Source: Linnemannia schmuckeri
Taxonomy: Eukaryota > Mortierellomycota > Mortierellomycetes > Mortierellales > Mortierellaceae
Assembly (NCBI GenBank): GCA_029449235.1
Contig: JANATG010000006.1
Span: forward strand, 1,488,001-1,552,000
Length of the DNA stretch: 64,000 nucleotides
Reading direction: 5' to 3'
How positions within the stretch are numbered: the first letter of the stretch is position 1; the number at the start of each line of letters is the position of its first letter. A model generated the notes under the pieces. The model searched no databases. It was given only the letters and a program-made list of their open reading frames with translations, and was not told the origin of the DNA. Both the position numbers and the translations under genes were made by a program. Below, piece after piece: positions 47,201-58,222 of the stretch.

Positions 47201-49724
47201 TCACTTGCTCGGGCTGCCTACAGCGACGCTGACATCTACTTGCTGGACGATCCTCTGAGTGCTGTCGATGCGCATGTTGATCAACATCTTTGGAGCGAGC
47301 TAATTGGACCGCGGGGTTTGCTCCGCAACAAGACAAGGTTACTAGTGACGCATGGGATCCATCATCTTCAGGAGGTTGACCAGATCATTCTGTTGAAGGA
47401 TGGGTGTATTGCGGAGACAGGTCATTTTGAGGACCTGATGGCTGCCGGACAAACCTTCTGCCAATTAATCAGTGAGTATGCGATTACTCACCGATATCGA
47501 GATGATTTTGACACCCCTTCAGAAGCAGAATCAGAAAATGAAGAGACGCAAAGTCAAGAGACAGTTGACGTGGGTACAAGTAGCGACACGGCAGCAGTAG
47601 CAGGGATGTCAAAGCAAGGAGGCGCTATCAACGCCGCGGACACTAACAAGAATGTCAAGAAGAACAAGAAGGCTGGTATCATCCAGACGGAGAATATCTT
47701 GGATGGAGGCCTCACCGCAAGCATCTTTCTCGGCTACTTGCGTGCCATGTAAGTAGTTTGTTATCCATCAGGAGGTATTCGCTTTCCGGATCAAAAGCAT
47801 CTAACGAACGGTGTTACTTGTTTCTTACCACTGTCCTAGAACGTACAAGTATGCCATACTGATCATGTTATTCCACGTGCTGATGCAAGTGTGCTATGTC
47901 GGCACCAGTTTGTGGCTCAAATACTGGATCGAACAAAACGAGGATGCCGATCAAAATTCGCGCCCTTCCCTCAGCTTCTTCCTTCTGGTGTTTTCAGGCT
48001 TGACTTTGGTGTATGTCTTGATCGGCATTGCGCTTTCCTGGATCGCCTTCGGTGTTGCTCGGATCCGAGCTTCTGAGTACTTGCACCGGATCTTTATGAG
48101 CAGGCTCATGCGCTTACCTCCTGCATTCTTTGACACTACTCCGTAAGTACATCTGCCTGCTTTGCCGTGTTAATTGGGTAATGCCTTTTACTTCTGTTCT
48201 AAGCGAAGCTTTTTTCACTATGCTAGTCTTGGTCGAATTATCAACCGCGTGTCAAGCGACTTTGCATCCATCGATGACCGCATACCCTGGAAGCTGTTCG
48301 AAGCCATTGGTCACGCAGTTAGCCTGATCGCATCATTAACAGTCGTGGCCTTTACAACACCCTTGTTCCTGGTCGCCTCGCCCTTCCTCGCCCTTATCTA
48401 CTACTGCGTCCAAAAGTACTACCTTCGAGCATCTCAGGCTGTGAAACGAATCTGTCGCGCAACCCAGTCGCCCATCTATCAACACTTTCAGGAGACACTG
48501 GCAGGCGTTTCAACTATCCGAGCCATGGGCCTCCAAGACCGATTCATCACTGCAAACGCCAAACGAAGCGACCTGTACTCAAACTCGTTTATTGCGATGG
48601 CATACTGTATTCGCTGGATGGAGATCCTGGTCCAAATGGTCAACGTTGTCATCACGCTGTTGGCCTGTCTTTGGTTTGTCTTGCTGCCTCAGGGATCGGT
48701 CAGTGCGGCAACTGCAGGATTGGCGCTCAGTTTTGCAATGTCTAATTCGCAGTCTTTGATCTGGTTTGCGAGGACATACAGCGACTTGTATGTTCATATG
48801 ATCGCTGTAGAACGCGTACAGGAGTACATGAAACTGAAGACGGAAGCGCCTTTATTGACAGCGCCTGATTCTGAGGCGGGTCGTGCATTGGAGCATCATT
48901 GGCCACAGGAAGGAAAGGTTGAGTTTGTTAGTTACTCGACGCGGTATCGAGAGGGCTTGGATCTGGTTTTGAAAGGCATCTCGTTTATGGTTGAGGGAGG
49001 ACAGAAGATTGGTATTGTTGGACGAACAGGGGCCGGCAAGTCGAGTTTGACATTGGCGTTGTTTAGGATGATCGAGGCTGCCAACAGCGAATGGGCGAGG
49101 GCAACCAGCAGCTATAGCAACCAGGAACCTCAGGACCAGAACAACGACGAGGAAGATCAAATGAATGGGGGCAAGATTGTGATTGACAACATCGACATCT
49201 CTACCATGGGACTGGTCGACTTGCGCAAGAATCTGTCAATCATCCCACAGGAGCCTGTCCTCTTTGCCGGAACTGTTCGCGAGAACCTTGACCCATTTGA
49301 GGAGTTGGAGGATGCAGTGTTGTGGGAAGCACTGGAGAGATCATACCTGCATTCTGTAATCGCGGCTTTGCCAGGCGGGTTGCAGTTCCAGGTTGCTCAA
49401 AATGGCGAGAACTTTTCAGTTGGCCAGCGGTCGTTGATTTGCCTTGCAAGAGCGTTGCTGAGAAAGACCAAGATTCTGGTGTTGGACGAGGCGACGTCAG
49501 CGGTGGATATCGAGACGGACGAGTTGATCCAAAAAACAATCCGGACCGAGTTCAAAGAGCGAACGATCTTGACGATTGCGCACCGTATCAAGACTGTGAT
49601 GGATTCGGACAAGATTCTCGTGCTGGACCATGGCCGTGTTGTGGAGTATGATGCGCCCAAGGTGTTGCTTCAGGACGAGAGCTCGTTGTTCTATAAATTG
49701 GCGAAGCAGGCAGGAGAAGTGTAG
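44270..49724 (+). CDS. ABCC (MRP/YCF1-type) full-length ABC transporter
   Basis: Eight exons: 44270-44368, 44489-44538, 44656-44896, 44976-45960, 46056-46242, 46339-47748, 47840-48142 and 48227-49724; all phases agree, giving 1590 aa. Layout TMD0-TMD1-NBD1-TMD2-NBD2, as in MRP1, Ycf1 and Bpt1, which move glutathione conjugates, heavy-metal complexes and organic anions out of the cytosol (vacuole or plasma membrane). Motifs: N-terminal FGLTPCFEY typical of ABCC TMD0; NBD1 Walker A GRVGQGKSS near residue 709, LSGGQKQR near 800, Walker B IYLLDDPLSAVD near 820; NBD2 Walker A GRTGAGKSS near 1357, C-loop FSVGQRSL near 1488, Walker B ILVLDEATSAVD near 1509. The linker after NBD1 is acidic and Lys-rich. 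Exon 3 could alternatively start at 44594; 44656 gives the better family match. It lies 760 bases downstream of the OPT pseudogene, same strand. Confidence 0.92.
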
Positions 49725-50209
49725 TCCGATAGCTTAATTTAGAGTCGCGATTTATGACAAAAAAACTGTGGCGCAGCTGGTATTTAATTTGTTGACAAAT
49801 ATGACTGTGTTTTTAAGAGCCAAGGCCCTTTTTTTCTTTCGAGATAATGTGGCCAGGCGAAAGGGGTGCGCTTGTTGTTTTTCAGCTTCCTTTTCTTCAC
49901 TCTTCGGTCGTTCCTTGTTCGGTGAGTCATGCGAGTCAGCAACTGGAGGAGCTGCGGTTCACATGAACCCATAAGCTGCAAAGGACCTCAAGGATGCTAG
50001 ACACAGCTATCAGCCACTATAAAAGGGACAGCCAGAGCCACTTTCCCACGCTCACATTCGTACAACAACAAAACACTAACAACAACCAGCGCTCCATTCA
50101 CTCCAATAACTACCCCACGCAACTCTTCACACGCATACACCCATTCATTGCCACGCACGCGACTCAACTTTATTCGTCAACACTTTAGATACTCTCACAC
50201 ATATTCAAC
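49725..50209. other. Spacer and promoter of valyl-tRNA synthetase gene
   Basis: 3' flank of the ABC transporter gene and promoter of the next gene. A TATA box is annotated separately. The leader (50060-50200) is rich in CAACAA and CACTC. No gene seen. Confidence 0.5.
50018..50025 (+). promoter_or_regulatory. TATA box of valyl-tRNA synthetase gene
   Basis: TATAAAAG about 190 bases upstream of the ATG at 50210, with a C/A-rich leader between. It is a good consensus match at a plausible distance. Confidence 0.5.
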
Positions 50210-53200
50210 ATGGCCGACAACAACGTTACCACCCCTGTCCCACTTCCCGCCGCTGCCGGTGCTGAGGCCCCCGTCGAAAAGTCCAAGAACGCGGACAAGA
50301 ACGAGGCCAAGCGCCTGGCCAAGATGGAGAAGTTCTTGGCCAAGCAGAAGGTATTGAATGTGTACCCATTCCAAACTTGTTGTTGTTGCATGTACACGGA
50401 AGCCTTTTTTTCTGGTCGCATATAAAGGAAGTATTGACTAATGATAATAACAACAAATGTTTGTTTGAATGTAACGTACATAGGCTGCTGCTGAAAAGAC
50501 CAAGGCTGCCCCTGCTGCCAAGGAGGAGAAGGAGAAGAAGGCCAAGCCCGAGAAGGCCGCTGCCGCTGCTCCCGAGCCTGAGTTCGTCAACACCACCCCC
50601 AAGGGCGAGAAGAAGGACATGTCCGAGCCCATGGCTGCCACCTACAACCCCAAGGCCGTCGAGGCTGCATGGAACGATTGGTGGGAGAAAGAGGGCTTCT
50701 TCGAGCCCGAGTTGACCGCCGACGGACAGGTCAAGTCTGAGGGTCTCTTTGTCATCGCTGCCCCTCCACCAAACATCACTGGATCTCTTCACACCGGACA
50801 TGCCCTTGCCGTCTCTATCGAGGATGGTCTTGCTCGCTGGTATGCCCTTTTATCATCTTTTGAAATTATGTTGTCAATTCTTGTTTTTCTTCGCCTACTT
50901 AAACATATTTATATGGACACTTTATAGGAACCGCATGCTGGGAAAGACCGTGTTGTTCAACCCTGGTACCGATCACGCCGGTATCTCCGCTCAGGCTGTC
51001 GTTGAGAAGCAGTTGTGGAAGGAGAGCAAGCAGACCCGTCACGACATTGGGCGCGAGGCTTTCGTCAACAAGATCTGGGACTGGAAGGATGTTTTCCAGG
51101 CACGCATCAACAACCAGGTCAGACGTCTTGGTGCCTCCTACGACTGGACTCGTGAGGCCTTCACCCTCAGTGCACCCCTCTCCAAGGCTGTTACGGAGAC
51201 CTTCTGCAGATTCCACGAGGAGGGCATCATCTACCGTGCCACCCGCCTTGTCAACTGGTGCTCTGAGCTCAACACTGCCCTCTCCAACCTCGAGGTCGAC
51301 AACAAGGAGTTGACTGGACGCACCTTCTTGAATGTCCCTGGATACGATGCCAAGGAGAAGTTTGAGTTTGGTGTTTTGATCTCGTTCGCCTACCCCGTTG
51401 AGGGCTCTGACGAGAAGATCATTGTCGCCACGACCCGTATCGAGACCATGATCGGAGATACTGCCGTCGCCATCCATCCCCAGGATGAGCGTTACAAGGT
51501 ACTTTTTTTTTTTTCTGGTTTCATTATCGTCCAAAATTGTTGCACTGTGGTATAGTGAACCAGTATTTAACTCGAATTTCCAACTTTTGTTCCGTGGTGT
51601 AATAGCACCTCCACGGCAAGTTCGTTATCCACCCCTTCTCTGGACGCAGGATCCCAATTATTCTGGATGACATTGTTGTCGATATGGCCTTCGGTACCGG
51701 AGCTGTCAAGATGACCCCCGCTCACGACTTCAACGATTACGAGGTCGGAAAGCGTCACAACCTCGAGTTCATTAACATCTTGAACGACGACGGTACCTTG
51801 AACAACAACTGCGGTGAATTCTCTGGAATGAAGCGCTTCCACGCCCGTGTTGCCGTCTTGAAGGCTCTTAAGGAGAAGGGTCTCTACGTCGAGACTATCG
51901 ATAACGCCATGACTGTCCCTCTCTGCTCCAAGACCGGTGACATCATCGAGCCCTTGATGAAGCCCCAGTGGTGGGTCAATTGCAAGGACATGGCTCACGA
52001 TGCCCTTCAGGCTGTCAAGGATGGCAAGTTGACCATCAAGCCCCAGACCTCCGAGAAGGAGTACTACCGCTGGATGGAGAACATCAACGACTGGTGCATC
52101 TCCCGTCAGATTTGGTGGGGTCACCGTATTCCTGCCTACTTTGTCCGTTTCGCTGGTGAGGAGCAGGATTTCGCTGATGGTCAGTTCTGGGTGTCTGGAC
52201 GCACTGAAGAGGCTGCCCGCGAGAGCGCTCAGAAGAAGTTCCCCGGCAAGACTTTCACCTTGGAGCAGGATCCTGATGTCTTGGATACCTGGTTCTCGTC
52301 TGGTCTCTGGCCCTTTTCCATCATGGGCTGGCCCGAGAAGACCGCAGACTTTGAGAAGTTCTACCCCACTTCTTTGCTCGAGACCGGTTGGGATATCTTG
52401 TTCTTTTGGGTCGCTCGTATGGTCATGTTGGGTATCAAATTGACCGGTCAGGTTCCTTTCTCTGAAGTCTACTGCCACGCCTTGGTCCGTGATGCCCAGG
52501 GCCGCAAGATGTCCAAATCTTTAGGAAACGTTATCGATCCCATCGATGTCATTGAGGGTATCTCTCTCCAGGCCCTCCATGACAAGTTGCGTATCGGAAA
52601 CTTGGACCCCCGCGAGATCATCAAGGCCGAGCAGGGCCAGAAGATGGACTTCCCCAACGGTATCCCCGAGTGCGGTACTGATGCCCTTCGTTTCTGCTTG
52701 GGTGCCTACTCTGCCTTTGGCAAGGACATCAACTTGGACATTATGCGTGTCGATGGTTACCGCAAGTTCTGTAACAAACTCTGGAACGCCACTCGTTTCG
52801 CTCTTTTGAAGTTCGAGGACGGTTTCTTGCCCAACGCCACTGCCGCCAAGTCTGGACGCGAGAGCTTGGCTGAGCGCTGGATCCTTAACAAGCTCAACGT
52901 TGCCGCCGTCGAGTTGAATGACCAGTTGGGTCAGCGCAACTTCATGAAGGCCACCGATGCTATCTACAAGTTCTGGTTGTATGAGCTTTGCGATGTCTAC
53001 ATTGAGATCATCAAGCCCATTACCGAGGGCTCTGATTTGGTTGCCAAGCGCTCCGCCCAGGATACCCTCTACACTTGCTTGGAGGCTGCCCTCAGAATGC
53101 TGCACCCCTTCATGCCCTTCTTGACCGAGGAGTTGTACCAGCGTCTGCCCCGCCGTGACGGTGACAAGATCCCCACCATCGTCAAGTCGCCCTTCCCCGT

Positions 53201-53711
53201 CAACAACCCTACTTACATTGACGAGCAGGCCGATGCCGATTTCGAGTTGGTCTTTGCCGTTGTCCGCAGTGGCCGTTCACTTATGGCCGACTACAACATG
53301 ACCAAGGGAGGCCAGATTTACATTCTTGGCTCTACTGAGATTGCCAAGTTGTTGAAGTCTGAGGAGGCCGGTATTGCGACTTTGACCAAGGGAAGCAAGT
53401 CATGCACTGTTGTCTCTAATGTTGCCGATATCCCCGAGGGATGCGCCTCGCAGACTGTCCAGGAGGGCTGCACTGTCTACTTGTTGGTCAAGGGTATGGT
53501 CGATGTTGACGCCGAGGTCCAGAAGATCGAGAAGAAATTGGCCAAGGTCCAGAAGGCCAAAGACGATCTCGAGAAGAAGACCCAGGACGCCACCTATTTG
53601 ACCAAGGTCAAGCCCGAGATTCGTGAGATGAACGAGGCCAAGCTCAAGGATTATGAAGCTGAGATTGCCACCTTGACGAGCGGTATTGAGACCTTCATGA
53701 AGTTGAAGTAA
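50210..53711 (+). CDS. VAS1: Valyl-tRNA synthetase
   Basis: Charges tRNA-Val with valine. Four exons: 50210-50350, 50484-50839, 50928-51498 and 51606-53711, GT-AG and in phase, giving 1057 aa. The N-terminal 90 residues are Lys/Ala-rich and low in complexity, replacing the GST-like domain of animal VARS. Class I core: PPPNITGSLHTGHAL near residues 141-155 (HIGH motif as HTGH), then FNPGTDHAGI, the editing-domain region (IIVATTRIETMIGDTAVAIH), WCISRQIWWGHRIPAYF, and KMSKS at 657-661 within GRKMSKSLGNVIDPIDVI. The anticodon-binding helical domain and a C-terminal coiled coil (about 985-1055, EVQKIEKKLAKVQKAKDDL) finish the protein. In yeast one VAS1 gene serves both cytosol and mitochondria through alternative starts; whether this holds here cannot be seen. 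Strong codon bias (C-ending codons) points to high expression. Confidence 0.96.
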
Positions 53712-54124
53712 ATCAGCGTTTGGTTTGTTGTGAGAGGAGGATGTCGGAGGCGTCGTTTTAGATATTCGTCTCCTAAATATATATTTCTGTTTACCGAATT
53801 CTAATGAACTGAACACGTTTATTGGGCTACTCCAGCCATCTTGATACGTTTTGCCAACCATTCCCGCGATATTAGTCATTATTTCCCCTATCGCTCTCAC
53901 CACCGTAGATCGTTAGTAATTTTTTACTAAATTTCGATTAAATGCAACTTAGCATGGAACGCCAACATATCGTCGTCCCCAGCACCCTTATAGGTCATCG
54001 TTGTTCATTCCTTGCCTTGAAACCCCAGCGCTAGCACACTTTCAAATTTCTTTAAGTCACTTTTTGTTAGTTAATTAAGCATACTCTATGATATCTAAGA
54101 TCCTGCTAAAGGATTAATGATAAT
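53712..54124. other. Convergent spacer between VAS1 and zinc-chaperone gene
   Basis: 413 bases, AT-rich, shared 3' flank of two genes read toward each other. No gene seen. Confidence 0.55.
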
Positions 54125-55840
54125 CTAGACAACGCTGACGTCTTCAACATCAAGCTTCATGAATCGTAGACAAGACGCCAAAAGCCGTTGGTTATCAAGT
54201 CCACGGCCAATAAAGACGACCTTCCCTGCATTTTCCAGATCTTCCTGTCCAGCGCCGGAAGAGACCGCCTCTTTGATATCGTACAGCTCCTGTACACCTT
54301 GAATCACGACTTTAGTTCCTGCTGGCCGGTCCAAAGGCTTGAAAATTCCCTTGACACGAAGAATATCCAGCTTTGGATGCTGTTCTGTTGTTGTTGACTC
54401 GATTCGCTTATCGACTACGATATCTGCTTCAGGGATCTGATGCTCCCAAAGCAAAATCTGAAGCCAGTGCTCAAATAACTTTTGATCCAGTGCTGGGGTG
54501 TTGAATGTCAGTGTCATCGTCTTGATGGACTATTTTAGAAGAAACAATGACGACGCGCCAGCCATTGTAAACGGAGAAAAAGGAGAGACAGTATAACGTC
54601 AGTGGGAGGAAACTAGCATGGACCCCGACTCGCAGCTTTTAAACTCCGATTTAGAAAAAAAAAGAGACTTACTTGGTCAAGATGCCTTGACGGTGCTGTT
54701 GTTGTGTCGTCTTTGTTATGGTCATGATCACACCCCTCGCCATGGACATGGTTTGGATCATCATGATTATGACTATCCTGCTGCTTTTTCAGTGCAGCAT
54801 CGGCTTGCTCCAGCTCCTTGGCTCGAACAGCATCAAAGGCAGCGATATCGAGAACAAAATTCAGATCGACGCGTGAGTGCTGGGTCCTGACGATCTGCGC
54901 GACACCGTTCATGGCTCTGCAGTCCTCTTCCAGCTGGTCAGCCTCCTGTGATGTGATGAGATCAGTTTTGTTGAGGATAAGTCGGTCTGCCATTGCGATC
55001 TGCTTCGCAGTCTCGTTCAGACTTCCGTCGTCCCTCTTCGTCGCCAATTCCTATTAGCCACAAAAATGCATTTCTATCAGTAAAAAGAGCATACAAGGAA
55101 TCGAGGCTTGACAACTTAAAAGACAATTAGTGTTCAAATGATTGCTACTGCAAATAACTCTACCTTGCGGACGTTGTGAGAGTCGACCAGGGTGACGATG
55201 CCGTCCAGGTAGATATCACTACCAAGATCATCATCCATCCAAAAGATCGAAGCAATTGGACCTGGATCCGCCAATCCTGTTGTCTCCAGTAAGATGTAAT
55301 CGAACTTGCCCTTCTTCTTCATCAAGTTTTCAATCGCCATCACTCCATTGTCCCTAAGAACAAATATAAAGGAATAAGTCATTAGGAATCATGATTCAAT
55401 AAAGAGCTCAGAATGGTTTGAGAAAATAAAAGTCGTAGTACATACTTGACAGTACAGCAGAGACAGCCGTTCTTCAACTCAAGCCACTCCTCAACAACCT
55501 CGCCTCCCATGCCAACATTCATAGCCTGATCAATTCCGCCGGTATCACCAAATTCGTTCAAGATAACGGCGACCTTGAAGTCGTGCTTCTCTGTCAAGAT
55601 ATAGTCTAGAAGGGTCGATTTTCCAGAGCCCAAGAAGCCTGTAATGATGGTAATAGGGATCTTTTTCGTTGGAGAACTGTCGTCGTTTCTTACGTTGGCG
55701 TCTTCCCTTTTGGTAACTGTTGAGTCAATCAAGGTTTCGACAAGATCAGGCATCTCTTCGTCGTTGTCGTTGTCGTCGTCGGCATGGCCGCCAGCGAGAG
55801 GGACGGCAAGAGGTGGGAAGTCGTCATCAGGGGGGCTCAT
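54125..55840 (-). CDS. ZNG1 homologue: COG0523/CobW-type GTPase, zinc chaperone (ZNG1/CBWD-like)
   Basis: Four exons on the minus strand: 55840-55446, 55353-55164, 55050-54673 and 54529-54125, in phase, 455 aa. G3E-family GTPase: Walker A GFLGSGKST at residues 68-76, the metal-binding CxCC motif in NGCLCCTVK (C126, C128, C129), a switch/Walker B region LLETTGLADPGPI, and the base-specificity motif NKTD (LILNKTDLI). A His/Asp-rich stretch (HNHDDPNHVHGEGCDHDHNK) lies in exon 3. The C-terminal CobW_C domain includes LDILRVKGIF and KVVFIGRGLDNQRL. The eukaryotic group delivers zinc to client proteins such as type I methionine aminopeptidase. The acidic N-terminus contains PDLVETL, close to the CPELVP-type client-binding motif region, but without its cysteine. 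It shares a 278-base promoter region with the F-box gene at 56119. Confidence 0.93.
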
Positions 55841-56118
55841 GGTTGTATGTGAATGCGCTCTTGGTCGGTGTTTCTTTGTCGTTGGCGAGCGGTGGTGATT
55901 CCGTGCAATTGCTTCGAGAAAATTGACAAAGGAAAGGGCGTGAGTTTGGCGTGAGAATGCAGAGAGGCGATCTCTTTTACGCTTGTTCTTTCTTTAACAA
56001 ATTTAGCGGCGCATGAGTGGCTGCGTACACCCCTTAATTGATAAGGGGAACTCTTACTTGTAGATCCCCTTTTTCACCTTTTTCAATACCCATCCTCTGA
56101 CAACACAGGACAAAGTCG

Positions 56119-58104
56119 ATGACTGCGGACACTGCACTTACCCACCCACCGGAAGCACTCTTGCTACCAGAACTGCTCACACATATCGCAACCCACCTGG
56201 ACGCACCTGACATCTTTCAATGTATTCGGGTCTGCCAAACCTGGAGCAGGCTGCTTATCCCTTATCTATGGCACACCCTCGACGACCAGCGCTTTCGGTG
56301 GCCTGCAATCCTACATGAACATGACGTGGAGTCGCCCCCAGGGGGCAAAGACAGAGACTGGATCTTCGCGCTCTTTGCCAAATATGGTCACCACATCCGA
56401 CATCTCCACATCCGCTGGAAGGTCGTCTTGAACGCTGCCGGTTTTGGGAACAACTGTACACAACTCCAGAGTCTCTGCATCTACGATATGACTGATGTTC
56501 GGACATCGGTCGAGGCGGCCGAGGACGCACGACTATGGACTCTTCCTCCACTGGGCAACGGGCGAGCAGCAATTGACCGTGCTCGTCAGGCAGCTATTGG
56601 ACCTCTACTTTCTCCACACTTTGAAGGCGTCTTCCATCCAGCCGCGGTTCGTCTCAGGAGTTTGCCGCAGCAGGAGCAGGACTGGATCACCCATCAGAGG
56701 TTCTGGCTCCTTGTTCGACAAAATCCAGGATTACGAGTGCTTCGGTCACATTGGAGTCTCTTTCAACTCTCTTGCATAAAGACCATGGAGTTTTTTTACG
56801 AGACGCTGGCGATGTTACCCAACCTCCGCGAGATTGACAACCAGATTCTATCCGTCGACTTTGAACAGCTCTTAAGACAAGTACCGAATCTCAAACACTA
56901 TACGGCGGCATTGTTATACATGGACAACATACCCCTGACCATGGCGTTCAAATCGCTGCAAACTCTCCGGATGCCTGGTCGCCTTCCAGTTCAGATGTTC
57001 TTCAACCTGCTGAACTATCTACCTGGTCTTGAGCATATCTACTTTGGATGCTTTGAACTTGGCGAGGATTTGGACGTCTCCGGGGGTCTGACCAATACAC
57101 CATGTCCACTCAAGGGTCTCCATTTTCTAGATCGTAATACGGGAGACGAAGAACAGATGCCGATGAAGGTCCTTCCATGGCTCCCAAACCTGACCAAGTA
57201 CTCCACCGTACGACTCACCATGACTGGAGCTACGACCCTGGCACGATTTTGTCCCAAACTCGAGGTTTTTGAGCAAGGATACAACGGAGACACGACACAC
57301 GATGAGGCGCGGATGGTCACATGTGATAATAGCATCGGTCTTTTACTCGGAACCTGCTCCAACCTCAAGGTGATCGACGCCCCTCACCACAGGATCGATG
57401 CTGACTACATGAATCGTTACAAGTGGGTCTGCCAAGGACTGGAATCGTTGCGTTGTCAGCTCACTGGATTTTCACGCCTGGACAATGCTGAACAGGAATT
57501 GTACCATAGGATCTTTGGGAGCGATTCGGACCTGATTGATATCACAGAGGTGCATGAGGAGTACCAGGGTCTTCTGGACAAGGCTTTACTCTGCAAGCTA
57601 CAGCATACGCAAGTCTACAAGCAATTGGCCCTCCTAACTCGACTGCGGGTTCTAGATCTTGGATACGAATCAAGGAACGTCTACCTGCGCACCCGCACCA
57701 ACTTTCGCACCCAAAACGCGCTCACCAACGAGGTCACCAACTTCTTACGCGCCCACCTCCCGCCCGAACATACGGATGGAGATGGCTACATTGACTATGG
57801 TGGACCACACCTTGGGACGATGAGGCTCACGCTAAACTCCGGGCTGGCTCGGCTGCGGACTCTAGTCAACCTGGAGGTGTTTGGGTTTGAGGGTGTTGAT
57901 CATCAGATTGGAGAGGCGGAACTGGAGTGGATGGCTGTTTCTTGGTCCAGGTTGAAAGTGATGCGAGGGCTGCAGGAGGATACGTTGCCGCGGATCCGAC
58001 CAGACGAGAGGAAGGCAGGACTGAGGGCATTTATGCGCCACCTGCGCCCGGATGTCAAGCACGAAGGAGGTGCACCTGACTATAGCTCTTTCGTGGATGA
58101 GTAG
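56119..58104 (+). CDS. F-box protein with divergent LRR-like region (661 aa)
   Basis: Single exon, 661 aa, ATG at 56119. The F-box is at about residues 14-58 (LLLPELLTHIATHLDAPDIF, VCQTW, LIPYLWHTLDD), predicted to bind SKP1 in an SCF ubiquitin ligase. The rest consists of irregular leucine-rich segments (LPNLREIDNQIL, LPGLEHIYFGCFEL, LRVLDLGYESRNVYL, LVNLEVFGFEGV) likely to bind a substrate. No signal or membrane helix. It is divergent from the zinc-chaperone gene and followed head-to-tail by another F-box gene 118 bases away. This is a typical expanded fungal F-box family; the substrate is unknown. Confidence 0.85.
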   Translation: MTADTALTHPPEALLLPELLTHIATHLDAPDIFQCIRVCQTWSRLLIPYLWHTLDDQRFRWPAILHEHDVESPPGGKDRDWIFALFAKYGHHIRHLHIRWKVVLNAAGFGNNCTQLQSLCIYDMTDVRTSVEAAEDARLWTLPPLGNGRAAIDRARQAAIGPLLSPHFEGVFHPAAVRLRSLPQQEQDWITHQRFWLLVRQNPGLRVLRSHWSLFQLSCIKTMEFFYETLAMLPNLREIDNQILSVDFEQLLRQVPNLKHYTAALLYMDNIPLTMAFKSLQTLRMPGRLPVQMFFNLLNYLPGLEHIYFGCFELGEDLDVSGGLTNTPCPLKGLHFLDRNTGDEEQMPMKVLPWLPNLTKYSTVRLTMTGATTLARFCPKLEVFEQGYNGDTTHDEARMVTCDNSIGLLLGTCSNLKVIDAPHHRIDADYMNRYKWVCQGLESLRCQLTGFSRLDNAEQELYHRIFGSDSDLIDITEVHEEYQGLLDKALLCKLQHTQVYKQLALLTRLRVLDLGYESRNVYLRTRTNFRTQNALTNEVTNFLRAHLPPEHTDGDGYIDYGGPHLGTMRLTLNSGLARLRTLVNLEVFGFEGVDHQIGEAELEWMAVSWSRLKVMRGLQEDTLPRIRPDERKAGLRAFMRHLRPDVKHEGGAPDYSSFVDE

Positions 58105-58222
58105 ATCTGATCAAAGTAAAAGATATCAGAGAAAAATATGCTTTAAAAAGGACCAGACCGCGTTTTGTTGTTCGTTTCTTCTTTTTCCTTCTTTTTTACA
58201 CAGACATACATTTATATTCAGC

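Noticed and set aside
50226..50801. Long minus-strand frames opposite valyl-tRNA synthetase (also 50899-51534, 51567-52478 and 52521-53105)
   Set aside because: Mirror frames caused by the strong codon bias of the real plus-strand gene.
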